The notes: generated from the letters alone by a model not told the origin. Positions 36,918 through 49,276 are shown, counted from the stretch's first letter. The stretch is 64,000 nucleotides of DNA from Pohlia nutans (GCA_022496805.1 CM040085.1:9391811-9455810), one strand, 5' to 3'. Program-made: numbers and translations.

Positions 36918-37482
36918 CCCTAAACTTCCTCACCCCTCTCTAGATTGGGCAGTTCTACAAAGATGCATTATAAAATGCAATAATGAGGGATATATTGAAT
37001 TTGATGTATAAATATAAGTTGTACATTATGAATTTTAAATTCTATCCATACAACTAGATTTGTGATTGCTATCACCAATATTTTTCTATAAAATTTGAAA
37101 CTTAAATTCAAAATTCTTTTGTAATTTGATTACGAATAAGATATTGACAATTTGTACATGAAATTTGTTGTGTTGGTTGAAATGTAATGCTCTAAGTGTA
37201 GTGATTTTTGGAGATGTTTTGGTTGCTTAATTTTATAAGTTTATTTTTTCAAGATCATATTTAGACTAAAATCTTCAGATTTTTTGTTGGAACACTACAA
37301 CATGGAATGAGGCATAAAAATTCACAAATCATCCCCTTTCTAATCGAATCACACATGCATGAAGTTAACTTCTTATAAAATCTTTAGTAAAAAATTCACT
37401 TTGCCAAAAGTCAATGAGAGATGAGAAAAACAACTTCATTTTTGTACATCGTTCATTTTTTGGACAGTTGGACATTTAGGGA
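36918..37482. mobile_element. TTAA-type MITE, 565 bp
   Basis: TTAA then CCCTAAACTTCC on the left; GGACATTTAGGGA then TTAA on the right. It belongs to the same subfamily as 19141-19710 by interior sequence. Confidence 0.83.
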
Positions 37483-37653
37483 TTAACAATCTCCCCCATC
37501 AACAAACAAATGTCAAATTTTGAGAGGTCCATGTCACCTTAAACCATTCACAATATGGCACATGGCATTTTAAAAAATAAGAATTAATTGATGTCAAAAT
37601 GACCAAAACGGAAATTAATGTTAGCTAGGGTTTTAGAGCGTATATGGTCTTAA

Positions 37654-38408
37654 CCCCTAAATGTCCGATGCGGGTCCCCCACCCAAAATTGCCTCATTTT
37701 GGACATTTTTGTTGATGGTCTCTGAATGCTTTTCAAAACCTTTTTTTTTTCACATTGCAACTATAGGATCTTGTACTCCTAGGCCTTATAAATCATCCCT
37801 CAAAATTTCAAAACTTTTGACCGTACGGATGTCAAGATAATAGCAAATGAAGTTGAGATTTTGAAATTTCAGGCTCTGAAAAAGCTGGGCTACCTTGTTT
37901 TGATGGGCTCTCAAACCCAAAAAAGAGGTTGAAATGATGTGCCATTTTTTTACCATCCTCAAGATTAGGTAGTTACCAAGATGCATGACTCAATTTGACA
38001 AGATGTTCAATTCATTAGCATTTTTTTAGAGACCTTGTAATGGGTGGGGGTATAAAGGAAAGCAGGAGATTTTGGCTAAATTGATTATCCGATCAACTCT
38101 CCTCCAATTGAAAGAGCCCACAACTCATGGCATGCAACCCATGTGAGTTGGACAAAAGTTCTTTTAAGGTCCCAATGAATCTCATTGGATTAGATTTTTT
38201 GACAAGAAAGTGTTGAAACTGCCTTTCAACATTGAGGTGTAAGTTTCACTTTGAAAATTCCCCTAAGTGGAGTTTTGATCGAATGGACATAAATTCCAAT
38301 TGGGTTGAAAAGAATACTAGTTAATCTATGACATCTTATTTTTTGTTTTGAAAAAAAATATAAATTGGGCTTGGGCAGCCACAAAATGGTCTCTTTGGAG
38401 CTTAGGGG
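37654..38408. mobile_element. TTAA-type MITE, 755 bp
   Basis: TTAA then CCCCTAAATGTCCGATGCGG on the left; GAGCTTAGGGG then TTAA on the right. The interior differs from the 19141 subfamily. Confidence 0.72.
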
Positions 38409-38917
38409 TTAAGCACTAAATTTAAGAGACATTCCCCACATATAATCTTATTGAACCACCAAGTCTAGTTGACAAATGACATGGCAAGATTTATTAATAG
38501 AATCAAAAGTGATGATAGCAAGTGTGAGAGTAACTGCCAGCAAGTTTTTTTTAGTACACGAATCTTGCATAAATTAGATTTTTGAGTTGCAAAAGCAATG
38601 TTATGTAATGCGCCATTTCCAAGCACATTAGGTAATACCTTGCAAAGCCCTTTGACTATCTTGGACTTGTTACAATCGTTTGAATAATCAAAAACTTGAA
38701 ATCGATTGAACTTTAGAGTTTGGGATCAATTGAACTATCAAAAGCTTGGATTTCATCAACAAGTTTCACATCCATGAAAAACTCCATGGTGCAGTTACAA
38801 TAACGACTATCATGCAAAACACCAGTGAGGGACTCATTTTGCTTGGATTATCAGACTCAACCATACCTTCACGGAAAACCAAAAAAATCCATGTTTGGTC
38901 GGATTATTATCTTTTAA

Positions 38918-39240
38918 TAGAGTTATCCGTAAAGTAGAGCCAAAAAATTCCACAAGAGAAGAGACAAGGTAGAACTCTTTTTTAAGTCTGAAAGGCGGAA
39001 AATATGAGTTTTAGCCCCTTTTTTTTAACCAATCACAACGCATGTGACGTAATGCTTCTGTGTCACAAAGATTCTAACCTTGAACCTCCCCAATGCTAGA
39101 GAAGCTCCCACAAACCTAGTTTGAGTTCCCATTGAGGAAACTCCACATACCTCCACACCAACCTCATGCTCGCCTAAGGAAAGGAGCTTGGTGGCTTGTG
39201 TGAGTAGATGTTACTTGGTAAATGTTTTGAATCCTTATCT
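38918..39240. mobile_element. Partial element of the TAGAGTTATCCG family
   Basis: The end TAGAGTTATCCGTAAAGT is followed by sequence matching 47400-47890 (AAAAAATTCCACAAGAG, then a stretch of roughly 200 bp of similar sequence). No right end of its own is visible before the next copy begins at 39689. The remaining DNA at 39241-39688 shows nothing. Confidence 0.6.
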
Positions 39241-39688
39241 ATATTTGTAGATATTGAAATTTAAATTTCCATCATGTATCCATATGTTGAATAAGATAAC
39301 CAAATTATAGAAGGCAACCTAAAGATCGTAAAGAGTGCAAGTGTGTTGAGTTTACCAAAGTTGTGTAATGAACTATTTTAATGCATGTGCTATTTCTTAA
39401 AATTTCTTTTGAATCACTCAAGGTGATTTTGGATTTTATACAAGGTCTCTAATACAAGAAGAAAAAAAGAAAAAAGAAAGTGAAAATAGAACATCATGTA
39501 GTTTATTTTGATTTGATTTTGTTTTTTTCTGCAAAAAAATAATTTAGACTAAAATAATAACCTCAATTGCATTTGAGCCCAACTAACAAAGTACAACACA
39601 TTAAGTTTAACTTTCACTAAATTTTGAGTTCTTTTTAATTTTTTTTTAAAATTCAATGTTTTATTGTAATTTAAACTTCACCACTTAA

Positions 39689-40048
39689 TAGAGTTATCCG
39701 TAAAGTCCCTCAAAAGTGGGTGAGTGGACCATGGTTTGAGTGAATAGTGACATTAATCCTCAAAAAAGAACGTGTGTCGGGCATTAAAAAAAAACTGTGG
39801 CTGCAAACTTTGAAAGCACCAAAATCGGTGCTAAAGAACTTCTCACCCAAGTTCCTATTATTCACCTTCACACATGAAGAAAGTGATTGCTAGCCCCTTT
39901 TCTGGCAATAGATTCTCGCTATATATACCTAGACCGTCCCCACTCACCCATTCTTTTGATTTCCTAGAATTTCTCTCAATAGTTTTTGTTTCTCCAAATT
40001 TTAGTCGAACTAAGGCCCACTCAACCCTTTAGTTTACGGATAACTCTA
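39689..40048. mobile_element. MITE family TAGAGTTATCCG, intact 360-bp copy
   Basis: The ends TAGAGTTATCCGTAAA and TTTACGGATAACTCTA are inverted. It is the uninterrupted counterpart of 14022-14521 and supplies the empty site for the Tourist insertion there. Confidence 0.82.
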
Positions 40049-42466
40049 TTACCATGGGTAGTGATTTATCCTGATTTTAAAAACACCAATTATTTTCATT
40101 GACTACAATGTTCTTCATTATGATTTACACTCATTGTAGAAAAGATACAAAGTTTTTGAATATATTTTGTAATAGATACAAATTTCCTTAGCAATTAGTT
40201 TTAAAACATCATAATAATTACAAATTTTCACCAAAATTCATGAAAAATCAATGACTTCATGTACTGAAAATACAAAAATAGATTGTTATCTAATTGAAAA
40301 TTACAAAGTTGAATGTGAATGTAAAGCTTGATTCCACCGACGATGATAGGCCAGTCCTTATTGGGTAAATTGCCTCAACATGATTAGTTCTCACGGATCC
40401 AGTGCAGAGACTGCAGACATGCAATCACTAAAACTCTCACCGTTCACAGTTCCAACTTTCAAAAGGCAGAATCCGCTATACTGCGATCACTAAAACTCTC
40501 ATCGTTTACAGTTTCAAAAGGCATGATCGTTTCACGAATGACAGTGAAGTATGTGGATTATGATTCCATCCGACAGAAAGAAATTCGTCTGAAAGAAAAA
40601 AAAAGTTCATGCCCTAATTTAATTAGCATCATTCTTGTGAATGAAATTTCCTAATTTATAGTTGACATAATAACTCATCGGATGTTTGATTATGAAATGG
40701 AAGAGTAAATCAGAGATATCATTCATTTCAAGGATATTGCCGTGATGGCCATAATTACTCACCGATGGCCCATTCACATACACCGATGCTGCCGCATGCA
40801 TGCATACGTCAGGTAACTTTGAGGGAATCTGTTGTCAACCAAGAAATATAAAACACGCAATTAGAATTTACTCCAACGCATGATAGAAAGGAACGTAACG
40901 CAAAAAAGGAGCATGGCTCTACTTGCGGCACTCTAATGCAGTTGCACAGTGCTTGAACAGTAGTTGCAGCAAGATTTTTTTTTGGTTTCTCGGTTTTACC
41001 TTCCTCCTATCCATTTCGGGAACTCAGATGCAAGTGCGGCCATCAGTGTATATATGCAGGCAAGCATCCAGCAGCTCCAGAACAAATTCTTGAACAGTCT
41101 TGAATATACAAGAAAACTTCAGCAACGTTACGTTGGCCTTCTAGATCATTCTATGCACAGGAACACTGGTTCTGACGCACACGTAACGAGCCTGCATCCT
41201 TCACATCGGACAGACAAACGTTAACAACCATTTTCATCTTTGAACTGGGGTCAAACCCACCCCTGAAATGTACATATATGGAACATGATTCTCTCCAGAG
41301 AAGATACTCCTGAGAACTGATCGATCCACCCGAACTAGGAGACGATCACATCAGGTTGTAGGTGAGCATGATTTGCATTAAGTAATCAACATTGATGAAG
41401 TCTTGACATTAAGGACTCCAAGAATCACGTGAATCCAGCTGCAGGCTCATTTTGTCATGTTCGAGTTCTAGAAAACAAACCTACACAATCATTCATGTAG
41501 ATATATAATTCCTAATCACTTTGACACGTAATAAAACAAATGAAGTCAACCTATTTTGATGTTTTGCATCATCTTAACAACACAGCAACCAACGCAGCTC
41601 CTAATATAAATATATATATATATGTATACATCGTTGACAGGGCCACAAATTGGAGTTAGTACTGTTATGTGACCACCCTGAAAACAGCCTGTTTAGCACC
41701 GATCAAGTTGTTCGATCTCCAGCTGCTAACAATCTGGTGGTAACTAGGCCGGAATCAAGGTGGTCACATAAACATTCAACTAGAAAGTAAGGAGTGAGTA
41801 ATCACAACCCGTTTGAACACAAGGTAGGCCAACCTGGTGCAGTCGTCTGCAGCTAGCTTAGCTAGCGACTGAAGGAGCAAGCAGGTCGGCATGCTCGTCG
41901 CGTAGAAATCACCTGCACGTCAGTCTAGACACGAAACTCTTAATGCAACACTCTCCAAAGCACATACTCTGCCACAGCTGTGCCCTCAAGAGGACTGAGA
42001 GAGCCTCACTCCCGTCCAGACGAGCCAGTAAGAGCACTTCGGTTGTAAGGAGGTGGTGCTGCATTCACGGCTTTTTGTGCTTTTCCAGAGCCTCCGGTCA
42101 GCATTTCCTCCGCCCACTGACATCTACACCCGTGGAGTCCTGGACAGCCACTAGTAGGTCAGTGTAGACTTCATTTTTTCCCCTGACCAAAGTTACCATA
42201 TGGTTCTAAGTATCCCTCTGTCTATGTACACTCTTTAATATCTTGTTCACTAGTAGGAAATGTGTCGTTTTTCACTTACTATAAATGGAAAAGGAATGAA
42301 ATCACGCCAAACACATGGGCTATGTCAGTGTTGGTGAGTGGTTTTGGTCACAAGAAAACAAAAATAAAATAAACAATAATATTCAGCCCTTGTTTCTATG
42401 AAATGAGGAATGAAAAACAATAGGTCTACTACTAGTGGTTTAACTGTCGAGTCAGTTACTTTCACT
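40049..42466. other. Non-coding stretch, GC-richer in its second half
   Basis: A segment with core GATCACTAAAACTCTCA is duplicated at about 40423 and 40485. An AT microsatellite lies at 41608-41625. The GC content rises at 41800-42170 but no frame there can be tied to a known family. No gene is called. Confidence 0.4.
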
Positions 42467-42470
42467 TTAA

Positions 42471-43111
42471 CTCCTAAACGTCCTAATTCTCTCCAGATTG
42501 GGCACTTTTCAAAAGATGCATCATAAAATATAATCAATAGGGACACTTTGAACTTGATGTATGAATAAAAGTTGTACATTATAAATTTTAGATTCTATTC
42601 ATATGGTTAGATCTGCGATTGCTATCACCAATGTTTTTCTATAAAACTTGAAATTTAAAATTTAAAACTCTTTTGTAATTTGATTACAAACAAGATATTG
42701 ACAATCTAATAATGAAATTTGTTGTAATGGATTGAAATGCAATACTCTAAGTGTAGTGACTCACTCGTGCAGGTCCTCCCTCTTGAGAAGACCTGCGATT
42801 ACAATACCAAGGGCGAAAAACCCTATTTTTATATTTTTGGAGATTTTTTGGTTGCTTAATTTTAGAAGTTGACTTTTTCAAGAGCACATTTAGACTAATA
42901 TCTTCAAAAAAATTGGTGGAACAATGTGGCATGAAATGAGGCACAAGATTTTCACAAATCATCTCCTTTCTAATTGAATCACACATGTAGAAGTTGACTT
43001 CCCATAAAAGTATCAGTAAAGAATCCACACTGCAAAAAGTGCATGATGGATGAGAAAACGGAGTTCAAATCTGTACATCATGCAAAATATGCATGGTTGG
43101 GCAGTTAGAGG
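42471..43111. mobile_element. TTAA-type MITE, 641 bp, with a 72-bp insert
   Basis: TTAA then CTCCTAAACGTCC on the left; GCAGTTAGAGG then TTAA on the right. It belongs to the 19141 subfamily. It is longer than its relatives because of an extra segment at about 42760-42832. Confidence 0.82.
42760..42832. other. Foreign 72-bp segment within a MITE
   Basis: Relatives read GTGTAGTGATTTTTGGAGAT without a break; this copy has about 72 extra bases after GTGTAGTGA. The extra DNA is GC-richer and contains the hairpin GCAGGTC...GACCTGC (42770-42796). On the minus strand it can be read as a 20-codon frame ending in TGA, but this could be chance. Confidence 0.5.
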
Positions 43112-43187
43112 TTAAGGTATTAATAGCTTCATACTTGAAACGTAATTTTTTAGGGACCAAGTTTATAGATGCACTACAATATGATTA

Positions 43188-43397
43188 CACTGAAATCACC
43201 ATATATACTATGGGTGGGTGAATAACGTGGGTACATTCATCCATTTTGACAAATTCTCATCTGTTTGAACAAACTTTCATTAATTTTTAAGAAAAAAAGC
43301 ATGTTAACCACAATGTTTTGGAAAAATATTTATTGGTAAAGCCGGGGGTAATGCTTCTCGTAAATACTGTGGGGCACAATATATGGTGATTTCAGTG
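43188..43397. mobile_element. MITE, 210 bp, TA-flanked
   Basis: Perfect inverted ends of about 19 bp, CACTGAAATCACCATATAT, with TA outside both (43186-43187, 43398-43399). Confidence 0.75.
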
Positions 43398-43416
43398 TAG
43401 TATTAGTATTCAAGTA

Positions 43417-43541
43417 GACATATCTATTACCATCCAACACTCAATTCCACCCTCATGTATGGAGACATACATTTTAGAATACAAATATATACCGTTGGTA
43501 CATGAAAGTGGAATTGTTAAATGGATGGTAATGGGTATGTC
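43417..43541. mobile_element. Short fold-back MITE, 125 bp
   Basis: Imperfect inverted ends GACATATCTATTACCATCCA and TGGATGGTAATGGGTATGTC are flanked by TA. The arms extend further inward through CAATTCCAC/GTGGAATTG. Confidence 0.65.
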
Positions 43542-43563
43542 TATACCTTGTCAATATTGTACC

Positions 43564-43962
43564 CACTACTAGACAGTAGAAAAGGTGGCTTTGCCTAGGA
43601 TAGTGCCCAGGCAAATGACTTGTTCATGAGTGGAACTGGGTACTACTAGAGAGTGCGTAAAAACCAAGACAAAACCAAGACACATCTGTTGAAACCAATA
43701 GAGAATGGGTTTAACGTAGCAAACATTTAGTCATCTGCTCAAAACCAACAAGTTTTCTCTTGGAACCAACAAATTCCTGTTGATTTTCCTCTTGGAACCA
43801 ACAAGTTCTTGTTGATTTTCCGGAATCAACTGTTCCTAACCCGCACAGAACCAACAGAATTTATGTTGATTTTGTGCGGGTTAGGAACTCCATTTTTCTA
43901 GTAGTGGGGCAGTGCCACTTGCTTAGGCACCTCCCTCAGTTGTGCCACCTTTTCGACTAGTG
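43564..43962. mobile_element. CACTA-type MITE hosting another CACTA-type MITE
   Basis: The outer ends CACTACTAGACAGTAGAAAA then GGTGGC on the left, and GCCACCTTTTCGACTAGTG on the right, align with a small gap. The flanks ACC and CAC do not match. The interior is interrupted by 43641-43906; without it about 130 bp remain. Confidence 0.62.
43641..43906. mobile_element. CACTA-type MITE, 266 bp, GGG duplication
   Basis: The ends TACTACTAGAGAG and TTTTTCTAGTAGTG enclose alternating ACCAACA and TGTTGAT-type motifs. GGG lies on both sides (43638-43640, 43907-43909). It is the same length as, and the inverted counterpart of, 59818-60083. Confidence 0.9.
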
Positions 43963-44085
43963 CACATAGCATGTTTGTACAATTTATTTAAACAATTACT
44001 ATTTAGTTTGATGAAATTTATTTTTCCATGTCTCTTGTAAGCATTGATTATAAGCCACAAAATAGTTTAGGTGGTATCAAAATAA

Positions 44086-44176
44086 TACTAGTAGAAATTT
44101 AGTCTTTAGTGACCGATTTTTTGTGACCATTTAAGTCATAAGGGACCAATCACTGCTCACTAGATTTCTACTATTG
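44086..44176. mobile_element. CACTA-type mini-MITE, 91 bp, TAA duplication
   Basis: The ends TACTAGTAGAAAT and ATTTCTACTATTG are variants of a CACTAGTAGAAAT terminus. TAA flanks both sides (44083-44085, 44177-44179). Confidence 0.75.
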
Positions 44177-44179
44177 TAA

Positions 44180-45089
44180 TTACATTATTTGCCACAACTT
44201 GTACAAACCTACTATATAAGTACATGAGGTAAAAGCCCAGGGAAGTCACTATCAAGAATTTAGATAATTATGAGAGAACAAATATAGGGTGCTTTTTATT
44301 CATTTGAGATAAAAATTATAAATTTATAGAAGTAATATAGGGTGTTTTAAAACCAATTTGAAAATATTATAAGAATGTTTCTAGAATATATATGGAATAT
44401 ATCCTAAATATACTTTAAATAGTAGAATATTTCAATTATTCCATAGTCCCCCCATTAAATACCCTTTGTTCGCTCATATATACCCAAAATTTACACTAAA
44501 TGATTTCCCTGAGGATAAAAGAATATATTTCTAACAAGAATTTATAGCTTAAGGTAACTTGTTTGAGGCTCTGACATTATATAGAATAAAGAATGTAGTC
44601 AATTTAGTCTACACTATAGTCAGTAGGGGATATCAAAGTGTTTGATTCCCTTTCTTTTTCTAACTTCTACAAAATTATCAATTCTAAAATCTAGTAATAA
44701 ATATGTAAGGTAACTACATCTAATTTGAACACTTAAAGAATCAAATATAGTTCCTGTTATTAAAGTGACCAATATAAAAAAAAAAACTCTTATTAGCAAT
44801 TACAAAGAGATTCTAAGACTATTGAGCATGCCATTATATATATGTAAAAACATACAAGGGTTCAATTGACCAAAATGATCCAAAATGGACCCACCTTCAA
44901 AAGTAATGTTTTATACATTTTCAAATTTAGTATGTACTCATTTTCTTGCTGCCTACCTTTTCCACATAAAGACCATGTTTGAATTAGATGGCAAGTATCT
45001 TAAGATATGTATATTCACACTTGGTTTTGGAAGTGGTCTGAACAAAGTGAATCTAGTTTCAAAGTGTATCTTTATTTACTACACTCAAT
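44180..45089. other. AT-rich stretch without recognised content
   Basis: No gene, RNA or element termini were recognised. Confidence 0.4.
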
Positions 45090-45388
45090 GGCATATTTAG
45101 TGTCCCATGACACTATTTCTAAACCCGAACGCTATTTAATTTTAGGGAGATATAGTGTCCTTGTAAGAAAAAAAGAATGTAGTGTTCCAATGACATATGG
45201 CAACTTTATAACAAATATGGCATGCTACCTCATGTCACTCTCATTACTTGGAAAGAACATGCCACTCTCAATGAAAGTGAAAATGACAAGTGGCGAACTC
45301 CTATGTAATGTCAAGGGACACTATTTCTCTTCACCTTTGAATGAATTGTGACAAAAGACATCAATTCTCCTCGGACACTAAATATGCC
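45090..45388. mobile_element. MITE, 299 bp, TIR GGCATATTTAGTGTCC
   Basis: The inverted ends GGCATATTTAGTGTCC and GGACACTAAATATGCC are perfect for 16 bp. The interior repeats GACACTATTTCT near both ends. The target duplication is unclear (AT on each side). Confidence 0.65.
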
Positions 45389-47373
45389 ATGCAGGGTACT
45401 AAAATTCTCACTAACATCATTCTTAACACCATGTGCAAACATTCCTTTAGAATTTCAAGTCACGGAATCACCTTCTCTTGTGGATGAAGGGAATGGAGCT
45501 TACTCACACCCCTAGTGAATGTTCACAGGCTTCCCTAGGCTTCTGAGTCTCTTCTGTGGTGGCTTTCCATTAATGGCAAGTTTCCGCTACAAGACAATGT
45601 ATAAGTCATGGTCCTGGGATGGTATGCCTTGGTGTTATCCCCAACTCCGGACCCAGCGGAAAGGAGCAAATTTTCACTTCAAAGCATAGCTCAGTCACTG
45701 ATTCCAAAGCAAGACATTTCCGCTCAGGTGCTCTTTAGACCCAGTTATTAGGGGTATTCACAGTGTCACAGGTTGCTTCAGTTGTTGCCTTCCACTTGTT
45801 GCCTGAATGAAAAAGGTAGGAATTTTTTTGTGGAAATAGGTCTCCCTATGGAACCCCCCATTTTCAAGCCTCAAAGTGAGGTGGCACAATAGGACGTGAG
45901 GTGGCAGGTGAGGTGGCACAAGAAGAGGTGAGGTGGCATGAGAGAAAATGAGGTGGCACCTTCTTGACAAGTTGCCCCTCCTCTTGTGCCACCTCATCTT
46001 GAGGCTTGACAAGTTGCCCCTCCTCTTGGACCCATTTTCCTTTTCTTCCCTAATTTTTAGATTACTGAGCATCAAGTGACCCACTTCATGTGAATTGCAA
46101 TTGTGTGTATGATTCTGTCCCCTATCATGGGAATCTGATGTCACTTTGAGATATTACATGATGCAATTCATGACCTCCACCCTAACTTTGGTAAAGCACA
46201 TGCATGAATTCAGAACCGAAAGTGTCAAGTCACATGTGTACACAACACAATAGCCAATATATTCTCTGCAAAACCTGGAATGTGTTATTGAAGAGTGCGA
46301 GAATATGGAGTTCCGGGTGTCTGATTTGTCGACAAGCTTTCATATTTCATTATTTCCATGGTGCACTCCTTTTGAGAATTATCAGTAAGAGATTATCAGA
46401 TGTCACAAGCTTATCAGAAAGCCATAAATAAAGCAAGAGACATCATCAGTATCTTGCTCTCCTTCAAAACCAGTGTTCATTCAACGTATCTCTGAAACGA
46501 GTTCATGAATGTCAAAATGATGAAATCTCAATCTCCTGGACCAATGTACGAGGAGATTCAGCAGTTAGTGTAAAATCAGGCAATTGGAATTGTCAAATTA
46601 CCGGTTGAAACTCATAGTTTTAGACTAAAATTTCCGGATAAAATTTGTGATACTCGGGTGCTACCTAGGTGACACATAGGTAATAAACGAATGGGTTCTT
46701 GTCTTAGAAAACCGGTTTCTTTTGTAAAAAATTGGATTTTAGCTGGTTCCCTTGGAAAACTCCCCAGTGAGTGTCCTGGACAGCTTGATGCCAGCAAGAA
46801 ATACAACATAGCCATCATAACACAGGGTCCCATGGGTCATGACAAGTATCATTCCACTTTGGGTGGAGTGTGAGGTAAGGAGATGTGCGCCGTGCACGCC
46901 CTTTGAGGATTTGGGACAGAAATGGCAAATTGAATGCCACACATGCAGATGGGTACAGAACCACAAGATTCAAGGTTTCCTCTTCTGGCTAGTTTCTGTT
47001 AATCTTGAGCAGAGTGCAATTGTGACCTTGGTAAGTATGCGAATAATTTTTTGTGTTCAAGCTCTCATTTTGTCCACAGGATGGAAAAGGTGTTGGAAGC
47101 TGGAATGGAATCAAAGGCCCGGGCTCTTGACTTCATCTCCTCTCAAATTTCAACACAAAATTAAGTTAATGATTGTGCGCACGACTCTCTGAGCTTACCT
47201 GTTCAACCAGGCAACAGTAGTCCATGAAGGGAACAAGGCACAGTTGTCTGCATTCTCTGACCAGTAGTTCTTCAGCTTCATGGATCACCTGGCCAATAGA
47301 AAAATAAGCCGTCCCTCATTTCAGTGCGGGGTTTTTCTTTTTTCTTCCCCCTTGAACAAAAGTGGCAAGCCAT
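45389..47373. other. Non-coding stretch with a GAGGTGGCAC-rich repeat
   Basis: At about 45885-46025 the string TGAGGTGGCA recurs about six times and GACAAGTTGCCCCTCCTCTT twice; GTGCCACCTCA is also present in inverted form. The 128-codon minus-strand frame over it (45758-46144) is low complexity and not called. The rest shows no supported gene. Confidence 0.5.
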
Positions 47374-47961
47374 TAGAGTTATCCGTAACGTCGAGCAAAA
47401 AAATTCCACAAGAGGAAAGACAAGGTAGAATTGGTGGGTGATGGTCTGATATGGGTACCCCCTCCAAAAATAGTGTGATTTTTGAGAAATATTCTTTTGG
47501 TAAGAAAAAATCATTGGAAAATTACAAAAATTAGATGGTGTTATATGACCATGGTTGCAGCTATATACATGGTGTTTAAGACGGAATTTCTAGCACACAT
47601 GAAATGATTTATACATAAGTTGCACACAGGTGTGACACGTTTCACCCGTACCCATATCAGGCCATTGTCCTGGTATTTTGGCTTGAAAGGCGGCGAAAAC
47701 GAGTTTTGGCTCCTTTTCTTACGTCCAATCACAACGTCAAGGAGATTCAAACCTTACACCTTACCGAAGCTAAAGAAGCTCCCCCAACGTACACTCGAGT
47801 TCCCATGAGAGAATCTCCATGTGTCCCCATGCCACTCTCATGTTCCCCCAAGTGAAGGAGCTTAGTGGTTTGTGGGAGTGAATGTCAGAAAAGTGTATTT
47901 GAGGAATGAAAAGAGAGCTCAACAAACAATATATGCTGTATCTACTTTGCGGATAACTCCA
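47374..47961. mobile_element. MITE family TAGAGTTATCCG, 588-bp variant
   Basis: The ends TAGAGTTATCCGTAACG and TTTGCGGATAACTCCA are inverted. The interior matches the partial copy at 38918-39240, whereas the 360-bp copies share only the ends, so the family has at least two internal types. Confidence 0.72.
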
Positions 47962-49059
47962 TTGCTTAAAAAATTAAATACAAGCCACTGCCTAGTATAA
48001 TTATCACAAATGAAAACTCACTTATTTTCATTTTTTATAAAGTGTGTTTATACTAATTACATATTATAGTAATTATGAGTTTTAGAGTGTTGTTTTCACT
48101 TGATTAGAATTAATCAAAAAAGAGTGTCTCAAAGTGGAAACTCACCTTGTATTCACTTTAAACTCGTTTTCAGTTCAAAAAGCAAGGTTGAGCATCGTCC
48201 GAGGGAATGGAATTTGTAACCTCCCCAATGCTAAAAGAGAATTGCCACAAATTCCCCCAAACCTAAGAGAGCTAACCAAGGGACTATTCATGAACAATGC
48301 TTGTCATAAATTGCTATTATAGGGATGAAAACTCCACTTGAACACCACTTCTGTTTTCGGTTAACTTTATTGTTCCTAATGTATGTGATTGATTAAGTTA
48401 GTGGATTAACCAATTTTTATTTACCATGGATATCGTATTTTACTGTTTAAAAGAATATTTTTCAAAAAATAGATTTAGGAAAACAAATACTTTTTGGAAT
48501 CCATTTTTTCCTTTACAAATTTTTTTATTTTTAAAATCTCAAAATTTTAGGCATCTGTTTTGAAAACAAATTTCCACCGAACCTGCTAGTAAACTATGGT
48601 AATTTTCCATATAAATTGTATATTGTGCACATCATATTTGAACAAACTATATGAGGGTTTTTAGACTTTCCACATCATCTTGCTATGTCATGGCCCATGA
48701 CTGTCACCTAAAACACCAAATTAGCAATTTGACACTTAACCAAGTGCATTGTTCAATGAACACGATAGTGCAAAATTTGCACTTTTATGAAATTTTATAT
48801 ATTCTCGTTTTTTAAATAGCCAAAACACATTCATTTATATTAGATTTTCTATGTATTAAAAGAAAAGTAAACATATTGTGCAATATTGTTTTATTAATAT
48901 CTGATAGAAAATCAAAACAAAATGTTTTGTTTCATATAAAAATGAAGGCACACTACAAAGTAAATAATATTAGCACTATCCTACTACATTAAAGGATTCA
49001 CCCCTGAGTACTTTCCCGATTTGTACTACTGTTCCACCTTTTGAGTCTCAGAAATCACG
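47962..49059. other. AT-rich stretch without recognised content
   Basis: No supported gene. A 62-codon frame at 48134-48322 has no motif. Confidence 0.4.
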
Positions 49060-49276
49060 TCAGAGATGAGTTTCTACCTCCTCTCCTGTCTCGCTCTCCG
49101 ACTGTTGCTTCCCGAGTAGTGCTCTAATATTTAAAGGGATCCCATGATGAGCATAATCCAACGCTCTCATGACCATGGCTTCCGCCGCCGAAGAGGGAAT
49201 GCTACCCGCGTTTAAGTCACCCTCTAAAATGGAGGCGACTCCAAGCATCATACAATGATCTGCCAAGGCCCATATA
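49060..49276 (-). pseudogene. 3' end of a minus-strand gene cut by a CACTA element
   Basis: Reading on the minus strand away from the CACTA end gives an open, protein-like stretch of about 70 codons: WALADHCMMLGVASILEGDL, then a segment with SSAAEAMVMRALDYAHHGIP, ending EEVETHL and a stop. The composition is unlike the surrounding AT-rich DNA. The CACTA terminus lies directly upstream, and minus-strand coding-like sequence resumes on the far side at 56684. I do not recognise the family. Whether the two sides join in frame cannot be shown, because the flanking trinucleotides (ATA, GCA) do not match. Confidence 0.5.

Noticed and set aside
45758..46144. 128-codon minus-strand frame
   Set aside because: Low-complexity sequence over GAGGTGGCAC-type repeats.
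46691..47192. Overlapping frames of 60-117 codons on both strands
   Set aside because: No motif, and different frames compete with equal plausibility.
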